NCBI RefSeq assembly: GCF_000955975.1
Contig: NZ_JYJF01000018.1
Coordinates: 1-64,000, forward strand
Source of the DNA: Saccharothrix sp. ST-888
GTDB taxonomy: Bacteria > Actinomycetota > Actinomycetes > Streptomycetales > Streptomycetaceae
Direction of reading: 5' to 3'
DNA length: 64,000 nucleotides
Shown here: one piece after another, positions 8,647 through 18,413 of the stretch
Position numbering within the stretch: position 1 is the stretch's first letter
Layout of the letters: each line of letters starts with the position of its first letter
Translations under genes and position numbers: made by a program
The notes under the pieces: generated by a model
What the model was told of the DNA's origin: nothing
Seen by the model: the letters and a program-made list of their open reading frames with translations, nothing else
The model's database searches: none

Positions 8647-9048
8647 ATGCCTCATGACCCCCGTGCGTTGGACGAGAACCTGCTCGACTTCTGGCGCGAG
8701 TACCACCTGTGCACCCTGACCACCCTGCGACCGGACGGCACCCCGCACGTCGTCCCGGTCGGCGCGACCCTCGACCCGGAGACCGGTACGGCGCGGGTGA
8801 TCAGCGGCCGGAACAGCCGCAAGGTCCGCAATGTGCTCGCCGCCGGCCCGGAGGGGCTGCGGGTCGCGGTCTGCCAGGTGGACCGGGCGCGCTGGTGCAC
8901 GCTGGAGGGCATAGCCGTGGTGCGTGAGGAGCCGGAGCAGGTCGCCGACGCGGTGCGCCGCTACGCCGAGCGCTACCGGCAGCCGAGGGAGAACCCGGAG
9001 CGTGTGGTCATCGAGATCACGGTGGACCGGGTCCTCGGGCGGGCCTGA
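8647..9048 (+). CDS. PPOX-class flavin/F420-binding protein
   Basis: A 133-residue single split-barrel protein of the pyridoxamine-5'-phosphate-oxidase-like class. It has the typical opening of a short helix followed by HLCTLTTLRPDGTPHVVPVG, then RVISGRNSRKVRNV and the barrel strand ARWCTLEGIAVV. Actinobacterial members of this size usually bind F420 or FMN and reduce small molecules. The cofactor cannot be fixed from sequence alone. Upstream lies a very G-rich stretch (8520-8640). Confidence 0.8.
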   Translation: MPHDPRALDENLLDFWREYHLCTLTTLRPDGTPHVVPVGATLDPETGTARVISGRNSRKVRNVLAAGPEGLRVAVCQVDRARWCTLEGIAVVREEPEQVADAVRRYAERYRQPRENPERVVIEITVDRVLGRA

Positions 9049-9152
9049 GCCGCGCGGGCGGCGGGCGCTCAGCGATCGTTTATCGGCTGTTGAGGGCCGA
9101 GGGCGAGGATGACGAGGTCCGTCAGCCGCAGCCGCGAGGAGATGCCCGCCGA

Positions 9153-9320
9153 ATGCCGTCCAACGACCTTGCCCACCCTGCCGATCACGTCCACGCCGAC
9201 CACGCCGACGCCGGGGACACCGAGAACTTCCGTACGCTGCTGAGCAGGCTGGTCAGTTCACTGGAGGCGGACCGAGAAGCCCTTGCGGGCGGCGGGGCTA
9301 CCGCCCCGGCGGGGCGGTAG
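9153..9320 (+). CDS. Small hypothetical protein
   Basis: A 55-residue open frame with a His/Asp-rich start and a short amphipathic helix (TENFRTLLSRLVSSLEADRE). A GAGGAG at 9136-9141 lies somewhat far (11 bases) from the ATG. I recognise no family. It may be a genuine small protein or chance, because high GC favours open frames. Confidence 0.3.
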   Translation: MPSNDLAHPADHVHADHADAGDTENFRTLLSRLVSSLEADREALAGGGATAPAGR

Positions 9321-9372
9321 CCGACGTCCTGCGCACCGGGAGGTGCGGGCTGTGAAGCCGGTTGTCCAGAGA

Positions 9373-9493
9373 TCTGGTTCGGAGACGGTGCCATTACGCG
9401 TGCTGCCGTTACACCACCGCCGGCACGGGGCCGGGCGGCCGGGATTCGAACCCGGACCACGTCCACCAGAAGGGAAGTAACCGTCCCCTTCGC
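9373..9493 (-). ncRNA. tRNA-like element with arms in permuted order
   Basis: On the minus strand a textbook T-arm (CCGGG, loop TTCGAAT, CCCGG; 9455-9439) is followed by CCGCCCG (acceptor 3'-strand-like). An 8-base linker follows, then GGCGG as the matching acceptor 5' strand, TG, and a D-arm-like GTGT AACGGCA GCAC (9414-9400). The 3' half therefore precedes the 5' half. GGGGACGG-TTAC (9488-9477) can pair with GTAA-(5 nt)-CCGTC-CC (9397-9381), closing the whole. An alternative 8-bp hairpin at 9470-9492 competes with that pairing. No normal anticodon arm can be drawn, so a functional tRNA is doubtful. Pseudo-tRNA, tRNA mimic and permuted tRNA are all possible. Confidence 0.4.
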
Positions 9494-9833
9494 ACCTGGA
9501 CGAGGAGAGCCTATCCGAGCCCCGGGCCGGTCGGCCTCCGATTTTCCGCCGGCCGGGGCCTGCCGGGGCCGGTGGTGCCACAACGGGTCCGGCTCTCAGC
9601 CGAGTTGGAGTACCTGCTCCACGAAGGCGTCGAGGTTGAGCCGGGTCCGGATTCATGTGCCCGGAAACCGGCAGCGGGTCCTCCCGGCGCCGCCTGATTT
9701 TCCGGGGGGTCTGTCGTTATGCTCGTGCCGGTGCGATGATCAAGCCGGTCCTTGACCGAGCCGCCCCACGAGGGCGGCTGGATCCTGCCGCGTGCGACAC
9801 CCGCGCGGACGGCGGCCGAGCCCGAGGGGGCAC

Positions 9834-10678
<845 letters not shown>

Positions 10679-10679
<1 letters not shown>

Positions 10680-11929
10680 TGGTGTCACGGACCGCCGCCG
10701 CCCTCACCGCGGCCTCACCGGCCATCGCCGAGGCCCACTTCCGCGCCGAGGCCCGGCCCTACCACCCCGAGCTGCGCCCGGACGGCTACCTCAACCTGGG
10801 CACCGCCGAGAACCGCCTGGTCGGCGACCTGCTCGCGGACCGCCTCGCCCGGCCGGGCGCGCTGACCGAGGACGACACCCGCTACGCCGAACTCCACGGC
10901 AGCCCCGTGCTGCGCGAGCGGATCGCCGAGCTCCTCACCCGCACCGGCCACTCCCAGGTCGACCCCGAGAACCTGGTGGTGGTCAGCGGTGCCACGGCCG
11001 CCCTGGACATCATCGCCACCATCCTGTGCGACCCCGGCGAAGCGATCGTCGTCCCCGCCCCCTACTACGCGGCCTTCGACACCGACCTCGGCGGCCGGTC
11101 CGGCGCGCAGGTGGTGCCCGCGCCGATGGACGAGTCCGACGGCTTCGCGCTGTCCGCCGGGGCGGTCGACCGTACGGTCCGCGAGCTGGGCCGACAGGGC
11201 GTCACCGTCCGGGCCGTGGTGCTGGCCTCGCCGTCCAACCCGCTCGGCCAGGTGCACAGCGCCGAGCAGCTGCGCGAACTCACCGAGGTCGCGGCGGCCC
11301 ACGATCTCGACCTGGTCGGCGACGAGCTCTACTCGCACTCGGTGTTCGGCCCGACCCCGTTCACCAGCCTGCGCGACCCGGCGGTCGGCCGGGCCAGGGC
11401 GGGCCGGACCCACACCATCTGGGGCTTCGCCAAGGACTTCGGCCTGCCCGGGTTCAAGACCGGTGTGCTGCACGTGACGGACCCCCGGGTCCGCGAGGCC
11501 GCCCGTGCGCTCTCCTACTTCACCCCGGTCTCCACCGGTACGCAGGCCTTCCTCGCCGACCTGCTGGCCGACCCCGCGTGGACGGCCGACTACCTCGCCG
11601 AGAACCGCCGCCGCCTCGCCGCCTCGTACGCGGCCACTGCCGAGGCGCTGGCGCAGCAGGGCATACCGCACATCCCCGCCGAGGCCGGCTGCTCGCTCTG
11701 GCTGGACCTGCGCGCCCACCTGCCGGAGCCGGGCTACGACGGTGAACGCAGGCTCTGGCAGACCATCCTGGAGCAGGCCAGGGTGAGCATCATCCCCGGC
11801 GAGATCTTCCATCCGAACGGCCCGGGCTGGTTCCGGCTGTGCCACACCCAGGACCAGGCGACGGTGGCCGAAGCCGTGGCCCGGCTGGGCAAGCTGCTCG
11901 GTTCCGGGTCGCCGGCGCGGCCGTCCTGA
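10679..11929 (+). CDS. PLP-dependent aminotransferase class I/II (ACC-synthase-like)
   Basis: A 416-residue fold-type I enzyme. YLNLGTAENRL near the start is typical of the ACC synthase/aminotransferase branch. It also has VVVSGATAALDI, the SPSNPLGQV loop with the PLP-contacting Asn, DLVGDELYSHSVF (the Asp/Tyr pair), and the Schiff-base region IWGFAKDFGLPGFKTG with the Lys in AKD. Cytoplasmic. It probably transaminates an amino or keto acid made or used by its operon partners; the substrate is unknown. The start overlaps the SDR stop (TGATG) and the stop overlaps the phosphatase start in the same way. Confidence 0.85.
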
Positions 11930-12696
11930 TGCCGGACCCGCAACCCGCACTCCGGAGTGACGTGATGATCAGGAACCTGGCCTTCGACCGGTTGCACAAC
12001 TTCCGTGACCTCGGCGGCTACCGCACCGAGGACGGCCGTACGGTGCGCTGGGGCAGGCTCTACCGGTCCGACTCGCTGGCCAAGTTGACCGGCGGGCCGG
12101 ACCGGGAGCGCTTCCTGGCCCTCGGCATCCATACCGTGATCGACCTGCGCTACCCCTGGGAGATCGAGGCCAGGGGCCGGGTGCCGGAGGACCTCGGGAC
12201 CGACTACCACAACCTCAGCATCGAGCACCGCCCGTACGACCAGGCGGCGCTCGGCCCCGAGATCGACACCGCGCACTTCCTGGCGGAGCGCTACGCGGAG
12301 GTGGCCGAGGACGGGGTCAAGGAGATCCGGCAGGCGCTGGAGGTGATCGCCGCCGACAGCGCTCCGCTGGTCTTCCACTGCGCGTCGGGCAAGGACCGGA
12401 CGGGCATCGTGGCCGCGCTCGTACTCGACCTGCTCGGTGTCCCGGCGGAGACCGTCGTCGCCGACTTCGCGCTGACCGGGCTCGCCACCGAGCGGCTGGT
12501 CGCCGACTGGCGCGGGGCGCACGGCGGCCGCGAGCCGCGCTGGCCCGGGTACGGACAGGCCCCGCCCGAGCTGATGCGGCTCTTCCTCGGAGGGCTGGCC
12601 GCGCGGCACGGGTCGGTGCGCGGCTACGTCCACGAAGTACTCGGCCTCGGACCGGAGTTCGGCACCCTGCTGCGGGAGCGGCTGCTCGACGGGTAG
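11929..12696 (+). CDS. Tyrosine-phosphatase-superfamily protein (IphP-like)
   Basis: A 255-residue protein with the phosphatase loop FHCASGKDRTG (Cx5R) and the family opening RLHNFRDLGGYRTEDG plus RLYRSDSL. This matches the atypical protein-tyrosine/phosphoinositide phosphatases of the IphP type. I use ATG 11929 because it overlaps the aminotransferase stop (TGATG). An internal ATG at 11965 with GGAG upstream is the alternative. Its position at the end of the SDR-aminotransferase operon suggests it removes phosphate from a pathway intermediate rather than from protein, an inference only. Confidence 0.85.
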   Translation: MPDPQPALRSDVMIRNLAFDRLHNFRDLGGYRTEDGRTVRWGRLYRSDSLAKLTGGPDRERFLALGIHTVIDLRYPWEIEARGRVPEDLGTDYHNLSIEHRPYDQAALGPEIDTAHFLAERYAEVAEDGVKEIRQALEVIAADSAPLVFHCASGKDRTGIVAALVLDLLGVPAETVVADFALTGLATERLVADWRGAHGGREPRWPGYGQAPPELMRLFLGGLAARHGSVRGYVHEVLGLGPEFGTLLRERLLDG

Positions 12697-12710
12697 CGCT
12701 GCTCAGGGGC

Positions 12711-12749
12711 GCGGGGAGCCGCCCGAGCGCTACTCGTGGGGCTCCCCGC
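12711..12749. terminator. Hairpin between convergent genes
   Basis: Perfect 9-bp arms GCGGGGAGC (12711-12719) and GCTCCCCGC (12741-12749) lie between the converging genes ending at 12696 and 12730. The right arm falls inside the last codons of the minus-strand gene. Confidence 0.6.
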
Positions 12750-13545
12750 ACCTTTGGGTGGCATGCGGCTGGGCCGTCCGCAGTTGGGCGGCGAGGACGG
12801 CGGGGGCCTCGGCCAGGGAGGGGCCGTACCAGGTGAGGTGGCGGCCGCTGACCAGGGCGCAGGGGATGCCGGGGAAGGACTCGGGGCCGTCCGTGGCGGA
12901 GAAGCGGTACGGTTCGTCCGGCAGGACGGCGAGTCGGGGCCCGGCGGCCAGCAACTCGGTGATGGGGATGGCGGGGTAGCGCTCCGGGTGGCCGGCGTGG
13001 ATGAGCTCCACACCGAGCCTGTGCAGCAGGTCCCCGGCGAAGGTGTCCCGGCCGAGCACCATCCAGGGCCGTCGCCAGATCGGCACCACCGCCCGTACGG
13101 ACACGGGTACGCGGTCCACCGCCTCCCACGCCGCCCCGGCCTCGTCCAGCCAGGCCGGGCGTGGCAGTCGGCAGGCGACGGTGAGCAGCCGGTCCAGCGA
13201 GGAGAGGGCCTGCGGCAGCGTACGGACCTCGGTCACCCAGACGGGCACCCCGGCGGACCGCAGTGCCGCCAGGTCGGGGGCGCGGTTCTCCTCCTCGTTG
13301 GCCACCACCAGGTCGGGACGGAGCGCGACGATCCGTGGCACGTCCGGGTTCTTGGTGCCGCCGATCCGCTCCACCGCGAGGCCGGCCGGGTGGGTGCACC
13401 AGTCGGTGGCGCCGACCAGCAGGTGCGGCGCGGTGGCCGCGACGGCCTCCGTCAGCGAGGGCACCAGCGACACCACCCGCCGTACCGGCCCGAGCCGTAC
13501 GGCCGTGCCCTGGTCGTCGGCCTCGGTGCGGAACGCTGCGCTCAT
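12730..13545 (-). CDS. BtuF-like helical-backbone metal receptor, cytosolic
   Basis: A 271-residue protein of the periplasmic-binding-protein class II fold used for cobalamin and iron chelates: VVSLVPSLTEAV at the start, GATDWCTHPAGL, GGTKNPDVPRIVALRPDLVVANEEENR, then the long helix region and AGPRLAVLPDEPYRFS. It has no signal peptide or lipobox and no ABC transporter genes beside it, unlike true BtuF. Actinobacteria carry such soluble stand-alone versions; the ligand is unknown. Convergent with the phosphatase gene. Confidence 0.75.
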   Translation of the reverse strand: MSAAFRTEADDQGTAVRLGPVRRVVSLVPSLTEAVAATAPHLLVGATDWCTHPAGLAVERIGGTKNPDVPRIVALRPDLVVANEEENRAPDLAALRSAGVPVWVTEVRTLPQALSSLDRLLTVACRLPRPAWLDEAGAAWEAVDRVPVSVRAVVPIWRRPWMVLGRDTFAGDLLHRLGVELIHAGHPERYPAIPITELLAAGPRLAVLPDEPYRFSATDGPESFPGIPCALVSGRHLTWYGPSLAEAPAVLAAQLRTAQPHATQRCGEPHE

Positions 13546-13692
13546 GCGGTCACCGTACTCCGCCGAGCGGCTCGCCGTCCGTCCGCGCTGTGACGGACCG
13601 TCAAGTCAGCCGAGGTCCGCTCGGGCGGTGCTGCTGCGGCCGGTTGCGGGGCCGCCGACGGCGCCTGGTTGACTGCGAGGCGACCGAGAAAC

Positions 13693-13728
13693 CCCGGAGG
13701 TCCCGGAGATCCCGGAGATCCCGGAGCC
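13693..13728. repeat. Four 9-bp repeats CCCGGAGAT
   Basis: CCCGGAGGT, CCCGGAGAT, CCCGGAGAT and CCCGGAGCC run head to tail about 70 bases before the AEC transporter start. They lie in the presumed promoter or leader region. Function unknown. Confidence 0.75.
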
Positions 13729-13798
13729 CCGGACACCGGCCGGCGCGATCGAACAGATCGACCTGACCGAACAGACCACCAGGACCAGTCGAGGACCC

Positions 13799-14755
13799 AT
13801 GCACACCCTGCCCCCTCTGCTCGCCGCGTTCGTCCCCATCTGGTTCATGACCGCCGTCGGCTACCTGGTGGGCCGCACCGGCCTGTTGGGGCCGCAGGCG
13901 GAGGCCGTCCTCGGCCGGTTCGTCTTCCATGTGGCCATGCCCGCCGCACTGTTCACGATGATCGCCCGGACGCCGCTGGACAGCTTCGCCAACGCGTCCA
14001 TGCTGGCCTTCGTGGCCGGCACGGCCGTGGCCTCGCTGCTCGGGGTCGCGGCGGCGCGGTGGTGGTTCGGCCGGAGCCTGGCGGACCGGACCATAGCCGG
14101 GATGGCGGCCGGGTACGTCAACTCCGCGAACCTGGGCATCCCGGTGGCCCTCCAGGTGCTGGGCGACGCCTCGTTCATCGCACCGGTACTCGTCTTCCAG
14201 GTGCTGGTGGTCACGCCGGTGGTCCTGACGCTGCTCGATGCCGGTACCGGCCGGAGCGAGGAGGACGGGGAGCGCACCGGTCGGGCGACCAGGCTGCTGA
14301 TGCTGCCGCTGCGCAACCCGATCGTGCTGGCCTCGGCGATCGGCGCCCTCGCCGCCGCCACCGGGTGGCACCTGCCGCCCACCCTGGGCCACTCCTGCGA
14401 ACTGCTCGGCGGTGCGGGCGTGCCGACCGCGCTGATCACCCTCGGGATGTCGCTGCACGGCCGGCGGCCGGCCGGCAGCCCCGCCCAACGGGCCGAGGTC
14501 GGTCTGACCGTCGCGATCAAGACTCTCGTCCAGCCCCTGGTCGCACTCGCCGTGGGCAGCCTGGTCCTGCACCTGCCCCAGCACCAACTCCTCGCCGTGG
14601 TGGTCTGCTCCGCACTGCCCACCGCGCAGAACGTGTTCATCTACGCCCGCGAGTACGGTCTGAGTACGGCGCTGGCCCGCGACTCGGTGATGTTCTCCAC
14701 CCTGCTGTCGATGGGCACGCTCTCACTGGCCGGCTGGCTGCTCGGACACCGCTAG
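13799..14755 (+). CDS. AEC-family (auxin efflux carrier type) permease
   Basis: A 318-residue hydrophobic protein with about ten predicted membrane segments. It opens with LLAAFVPIWFMTAVGYLVGR, followed by FVFHVAMPAALF, and has the family GYVNSANLGIPVAL and ALPTAQNVFIYAREYG motifs near the two half-sites. AEC carriers move organic anions such as malate or malonate across the cytoplasmic membrane by a uniport or symport mechanism. Monocistronic; the nearest neighbours are unrelated, so the substrate cannot be inferred. Confidence 0.88.
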   Translation: MHTLPPLLAAFVPIWFMTAVGYLVGRTGLLGPQAEAVLGRFVFHVAMPAALFTMIARTPLDSFANASMLAFVAGTAVASLLGVAAARWWFGRSLADRTIAGMAAGYVNSANLGIPVALQVLGDASFIAPVLVFQVLVVTPVVLTLLDAGTGRSEEDGERTGRATRLLMLPLRNPIVLASAIGALAAATGWHLPPTLGHSCELLGGAGVPTALITLGMSLHGRRPAGSPAQRAEVGLTVAIKTLVQPLVALAVGSLVLHLPQHQLLAVVVCSALPTAQNVFIYAREYGLSTALARDSVMFSTLLSMGTLSLAGWLLGHR

Positions 14756-14783
14756 CGCCGCCCCGGGATTCGGCCAGGTAACC

Positions 14784-14854
14784 TCTCGATATCAAGTATC
14801 TTGACGTCGAGATTTATCTCGGGCAAGCTGCCTCCGAATCTCTTGATGTCGAGA
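14784..14854. promoter_or_regulatory. Three MarR-type palindromes ahead of an MFS gene
   Basis: TCTCGATATCAAGTA (14784-14798), TATCTTGACGTCGAGATT (14797-14814) and TCTTGATGTCGAGA (14841-14854) are variants of one imperfect palindrome. The ATCTTGA-n-TCAAGAT type is common for MarR-family repressors in actinomycetes. They cover the region where the promoter of the gene at 14884 must lie. No MarR gene is within the window, so the regulator would act in trans. Confidence 0.65.
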
Positions 14855-14883
14855 TACATTCCCAAGCGGATCGGAGGCCGGCG

Positions 14884-16362
14884 ATGCGGCGCGGCGCGGA
14901 CACCCAGGAGGCCCGGCGGGGCGGAGACGGTCTGGTGGCGCAGCTGCGCCGTCCGCCAGGCGGGCGTGATGCGCGGATCATGCTGCTCGCCCTGTTCCTG
15001 GACCGCACGGGTTCGGGAGTGTGGGCCGCGTCCTCGGTCCTCTACTTCACCTTCGTGGCCGGCCTCGACGCCCGGCAGCTGGGCCTGCTGCTGGGTACGG
15101 CCGGGGTGGCGGGCATCGTCGGCTCACCGCTGGCGGGCCGCCTGGCCGGCCGCCTCCCGGTGCGCTCGCTGCTGATCGGCTGTCACCTGCTGCGCCTCGG
15201 AACCCTCTGCCTGCTGCTTGTGTGCACCGGCTTCGACGTGCTGCTGCCCGTGGTCGCCGTCACCTCCCTGGGCGACCGGGCGGCCAGGACGCTGGAGATG
15301 CTCTTCGCCACCCGGGTGGCGGGCGAGCGGAGCTCCACGTACCGGGCGCTGTCGCGCAGTTCGATGAACGCCGGCTACGCACTCGGCGCGGGGATCGCCG
15401 CGGCCGGTCTCGCCGTGGGGACGCGTGACGCCTATCGCGCGCTGATCCTGGCCAACGCGCTGTCGTTCCTGGTGGCCGCGGCGCTGGTGTGGCGCTCCCG
15501 GGAGCCGCGCGGCGACGGGCGGGCGGCGGCGCGGCCCGGCGGCGCGGCCACGGCGGACCACTCGGCCGCACCGAGTCCGTGGCGGGACCGCAGGTACCTG
15601 CTGTTCGTCCTGCTGGACACCCCGATGTGCCTGGACGACTCGATCCTCAACGTCGGGCTGCCGCTGTGGCTGGTGAACCGGACGGCGGCGCCGCACGCCG
15701 TCGTCCCGGCCTTCCTGATCGTCAACACCGTGCTCGTCGTCGTCCTGCAGATGCGGGTGGCGGCGAAGGTCGAGGGGCCGCGCCAGGCCGCGGGGGCCGT
15801 GGTCCTGTACGGGCTGACGATGCTCGGGTGCTGCACGGTCCTGGCCCTCGCCACCGGAGGCGGTGCCTGGACGGCCTCGGTCGCCATGCTCGCCGCGGCC
15901 GTGCTGGTCACCGCGGCGGAGCTGACGCGTTCGGTGAGTTCCTGGGAGCTGGCGGTCTCACTCGCACCTCGTCAAGCGCGGGCCTCCTACCTGGGAGTGG
16001 CCGGCATGTCCCAGTCCGTACAGAAGTCCGCCGGGCCGCCGCTGCTGACCGGTGCGGTGATGGCTGCCGGGCCGGTGGGTTGGCTGGTGCTCGGGGCGGC
16101 GGTCGCGGGGCTCTCGGTCGTGCAACGGCGCTCCTGCCTGCGGCGGCTGGACGCGATGCTCCCGGCAGCGGAACCCGGCGCACCGTCAGGGGCCGAGCCG
16201 GCGGGCGCGGATCCCGGTGCCCACGGCACCCCAACTCCCGTCGGCGCAGCGGCAGCAGGGACCGCCACCGTCGGCGAGACCACCGAGGGGCCGGACGCGG
16301 ACGGGTCGCGGCTGCGGCCGGTCGCCGGGACCGGGGCACCGCGCAGGGGCACCTCCGGCTGA
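14884..16362 (+). CDS. MFS transporter
   Basis: A 492-residue major facilitator protein with about twelve membrane segments between residues 25 and 430 and a hydrophilic Ala/Gly/Pro-rich tail of about 60 residues. Loop 2-3 carries GSPLAGRLAGRLPVR, a fair match to the MFS A-motif. ATG 14884 follows CGGAGG at good spacing. The three palindromes directly upstream suggest induction by a small molecule through a MarR-type repressor, which fits a drug or metabolite exporter. Substrate unknown. Confidence 0.85.
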   Translation: MRRGADTQEARRGGDGLVAQLRRPPGGRDARIMLLALFLDRTGSGVWAASSVLYFTFVAGLDARQLGLLLGTAGVAGIVGSPLAGRLAGRLPVRSLLIGCHLLRLGTLCLLLVCTGFDVLLPVVAVTSLGDRAARTLEMLFATRVAGERSSTYRALSRSSMNAGYALGAGIAAAGLAVGTRDAYRALILANALSFLVAAALVWRSREPRGDGRAAARPGGAATADHSAAPSPWRDRRYLLFVLLDTPMCLDDSILNVGLPLWLVNRTAAPHAVVPAFLIVNTVLVVVLQMRVAAKVEGPRQAAGAVVLYGLTMLGCCTVLALATGGGAWTASVAMLAAAVLVTAAELTRSVSSWELAVSLAPRQARASYLGVAGMSQSVQKSAGPPLLTGAVMAAGPVGWLVLGAAVAGLSVVQRRSCLRRLDAMLPAAEPGAPSGAEPAGADPGAHGTPTPVGAAAAGTATVGETTEGPDADGSRLRPVAGTGAPRRGTSG

Positions 16363-16430
16363 TCGGCCGGCAGTCCGGTCCGCTCGTCGACTGATGCGCA
16401 GCGCGGTTGCGGTGCGGAGGCTCTGTCCGG

Positions 16431-16697
16431 CTACTGCGGGGCCCGCAGGCACGCCTCGGTCGCGACGGCGCGCGCCGTGCCGGCCTGGGTCAGTCCGCTG
16501 ACGCAGCCCGGCTGATCTCCCACCAGGCCGTGGTAACACGCCATATGGACGGCGTCCGTGACCTCGGTGCCCTGTTCCTGGACGTAGTCCTGGCAGGACT
16601 TGAGGTCGGCGTGGGCCGCCGGAGCGGCGACGACGACGCTGCCCAGGGCGAGGGCCAGGCCGGCCAGCACGCTGGGGATACGAGCCGAAGGACGCAT
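16431..16697 (-). CDS. Small secreted four-cysteine protein
   Basis: An 88-residue protein. Residues 1-31 form a good Sec signal peptide (basic start, LAGLALALGSVVVAAP, cleavage after AHA). The mature 57 residues hold four cysteines (SCQDY, MACYH, PGCVS, EACLR), enough for two disulfides. Streptomycetes secrete many such small proteins; no function is known to me for this one. Monocistronic. Confidence 0.75.
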   Translation of the reverse strand: MRPSARIPSVLAGLALALGSVVVAAPAAHADLKSCQDYVQEQGTEVTDAVHMACYHGLVGDQPGCVSGLTQAGTARAVATEACLRAPQ

Positions 16698-17115
16698 GGG
16701 GATGCACCTGCTCTCTCGGTCGGGTCACGCGATCCCGGGTGCGGCGGACCGCGCGCGGAGGCGGTGCCGAGCGAGCGCCCGAAGGCAGCTGTCCCTGGAG
16801 ACCGGAGACCGAGCACCACGAGGGTCGAGCAGGAGGTGTGCCGCCCCGCCGTGCGGATGGGGTGCGCTCTCTCCCGGACCCGGTCGGCCCGGCATCGATC
16901 ACCCTCGCTCATACGACGCTAGAACACTTGCCGAACCCACGCACTCCCTGGTGGACGGAGCCCGGCACGCCGCCCCCCGGCCGTAGTCGGCCGCCGCCGT
17001 CCGGCCCAGCGCCTCGAACGACGGTGAGGTCGTGGGATCACCGGAGCGAGAGCGCACCCGGGTACTTGGCGGACCGCCGGGCCTGTGGTGCCGAGTCGCG
17101 CTCCCGCCGCACTCC
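16698..17115. other. 418-bp stretch without a supported gene
   Basis: It holds the promoter side of the small secreted protein and the 3' flank of the epimerase. Open frames here have no recognisable family features. The epimerase end (17127-17155) contains a GGAGCGCTC motif repeated three times, which encodes its SERSERSE tail. Confidence 0.5.
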
Positions 17116-18222
17116 TCAGGTCACTTCGGAGCGCTCGGAGCGCTCGGAGCGCGGATCGGCGGGGTGCCGCGAGCGCAGCGGCGCCGCCGCGAACTCGGCC
17201 ATGCCGCCGGAGAATCCGACCGTCGGGTGCCAGCCGAGTTCGTCCCGCAGCCGGGTCGAGTCCGCCGTCACGTGCCGGACGTCGCCCAGCCGGTACTCGC
17301 CGGTCACCACCGGCTGCGGGCCGCCGTAGGCCGCAGCCAGCGCCACGGCCATCTCGCCGACCGTGTGCACCACTCCGCTGCCGACGTTGAACACCCGCGC
17401 ACTCCCCGCAGGGCGGTCGCCGACCGCCGCCAGCGCCGCCAGGTTGGCCGAGGCGACATCGGCGGCGTGGACGAAGTCGCGCCGCTGCGCGCCGTCTTCG
17501 AACACCCGGGGGGCCTCGCCCCTGGCCAGCGCCGAGCGGAACAGCGACGCGACCCCTGCGTACGGTGTGTCGCGGGGCATCCCGGGGCCGTACACGTTGT
17601 GGTACCGCAGCGTCAGCACCCTTCCACCGCAGGCCCGCGCCCAGGCGGCGGCCAGGTGCTCCTGCGCCAGCTTGGTCGCCGCGTACACGTTGCGGGGATC
17701 CGTCGGCGCCTCCTCGCCCACCAGGCCCGGGGTCAGCGGTTCGCCGCAGAGCGGACACGGCGGCTCGAACTGTCCCGCCTCCAGATCGCCCACCCGGCGC
17801 GGACCCGGTGCGACCTCCCCGTGCAGCGCGCAGCGGTAGCGCCCCTCGCCGTACACCACCATCGAGCCGGCCAGCACCAGACTCCGTACCCCGCTCCGCG
17901 CCATCGCCGCCAGCAGGACGGCGGTCCCCAGGTCGTTGCAGCCCACGTAGTCGGGTGCGTCGTCCAGGTCGAGACCGAGGCCCACCATCGCCGCCTGGTG
18001 GCAGACCGCGTCCACCCCGAGCAGCGTCCGCTCCACCACCGCCCGGTCCCGTACGTCGCCCCGGACGAACTCGACCCCCTCGACCTGGGCCGGCTCCCGC
18101 CCGGCCGGATGCACGGCGGGCAGCAGCGCGTCCAGCACCCGCACCGTGTGGCCGGCCCCGACCAGCTGCGCCACCACCGCCGACCCGATGAACCCGGCAC
18201 CGCCGGTGACCAGAATCCTCAT
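17116..18222 (-). CDS. NAD-dependent nucleotide-sugar epimerase (dTDP-L-rhamnose 4-epimerase-like)
   Basis: A 368-residue extended SDR. The start ATG 18222 gives MRILVTGGAGFIGS, the NAD loop. Catalytic YAATK (YxxxK) and the preceding Ser in LAGSMVVYGEG are intact. Between them is an insert with YRCALHG and PPCPLCGEPL, a CxxH/CxxC set likely to hold zinc. I recall the same insert in dTDP-L-rhamnose 4-epimerases (WbiB/Tll type), which convert dTDP-L-rhamnose to dTDP-6-deoxy-L-talose. The substrate call is therefore moderate. Divergent from the Nei gene. Confidence 0.85.
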   Translation of the reverse strand: MRILVTGGAGFIGSAVVAQLVGAGHTVRVLDALLPAVHPAGREPAQVEGVEFVRGDVRDRAVVERTLLGVDAVCHQAAMVGLGLDLDDAPDYVGCNDLGTAVLLAAMARSGVRSLVLAGSMVVYGEGRYRCALHGEVAPGPRRVGDLEAGQFEPPCPLCGEPLTPGLVGEEAPTDPRNVYAATKLAQEHLAAAWARACGGRVLTLRYHNVYGPGMPRDTPYAGVASLFRSALARGEAPRVFEDGAQRRDFVHAADVASANLAALAAVGDRPAGSARVFNVGSGVVHTVGEMAVALAAAYGGPQPVVTGEYRLGDVRHVTADSTRLRDELGWHPTVGFSGGMAEFAAAPLRSRHPADPRSERSERSEVT

Positions 18223-18413
18223 ACCCGTGAAGCTAGCCGCTCGGCGAGCCCGGGTGACCGCGCCCCGGCCGGCCGTCAGCACCTCGTAATCTCCTGCGGG
18301 ACGGTCGAGCCGGGGATTCGGACGCCGTGGCCCCGGACACTGTGGACCCCAGGCGGCGCCGTGGCCCCCGGACGGTGCGGGTGGCAGCGGCCGTGGCGCG
18401 GCATGATGGAACC

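Noticed and set aside
9439..9455. A conventional tRNA gene or tRNA attachment site
   Set aside because: The T-arm is perfect but no matching acceptor 5' strand, D-arm or anticodon arm lies upstream on the minus strand, and no integrase is present.
17116..18222. A novel zinc-containing insert in the epimerase
   Set aside because: The CxxH/CxxC insert is already known in dTDP-L-rhamnose 4-epimerase-like enzymes.
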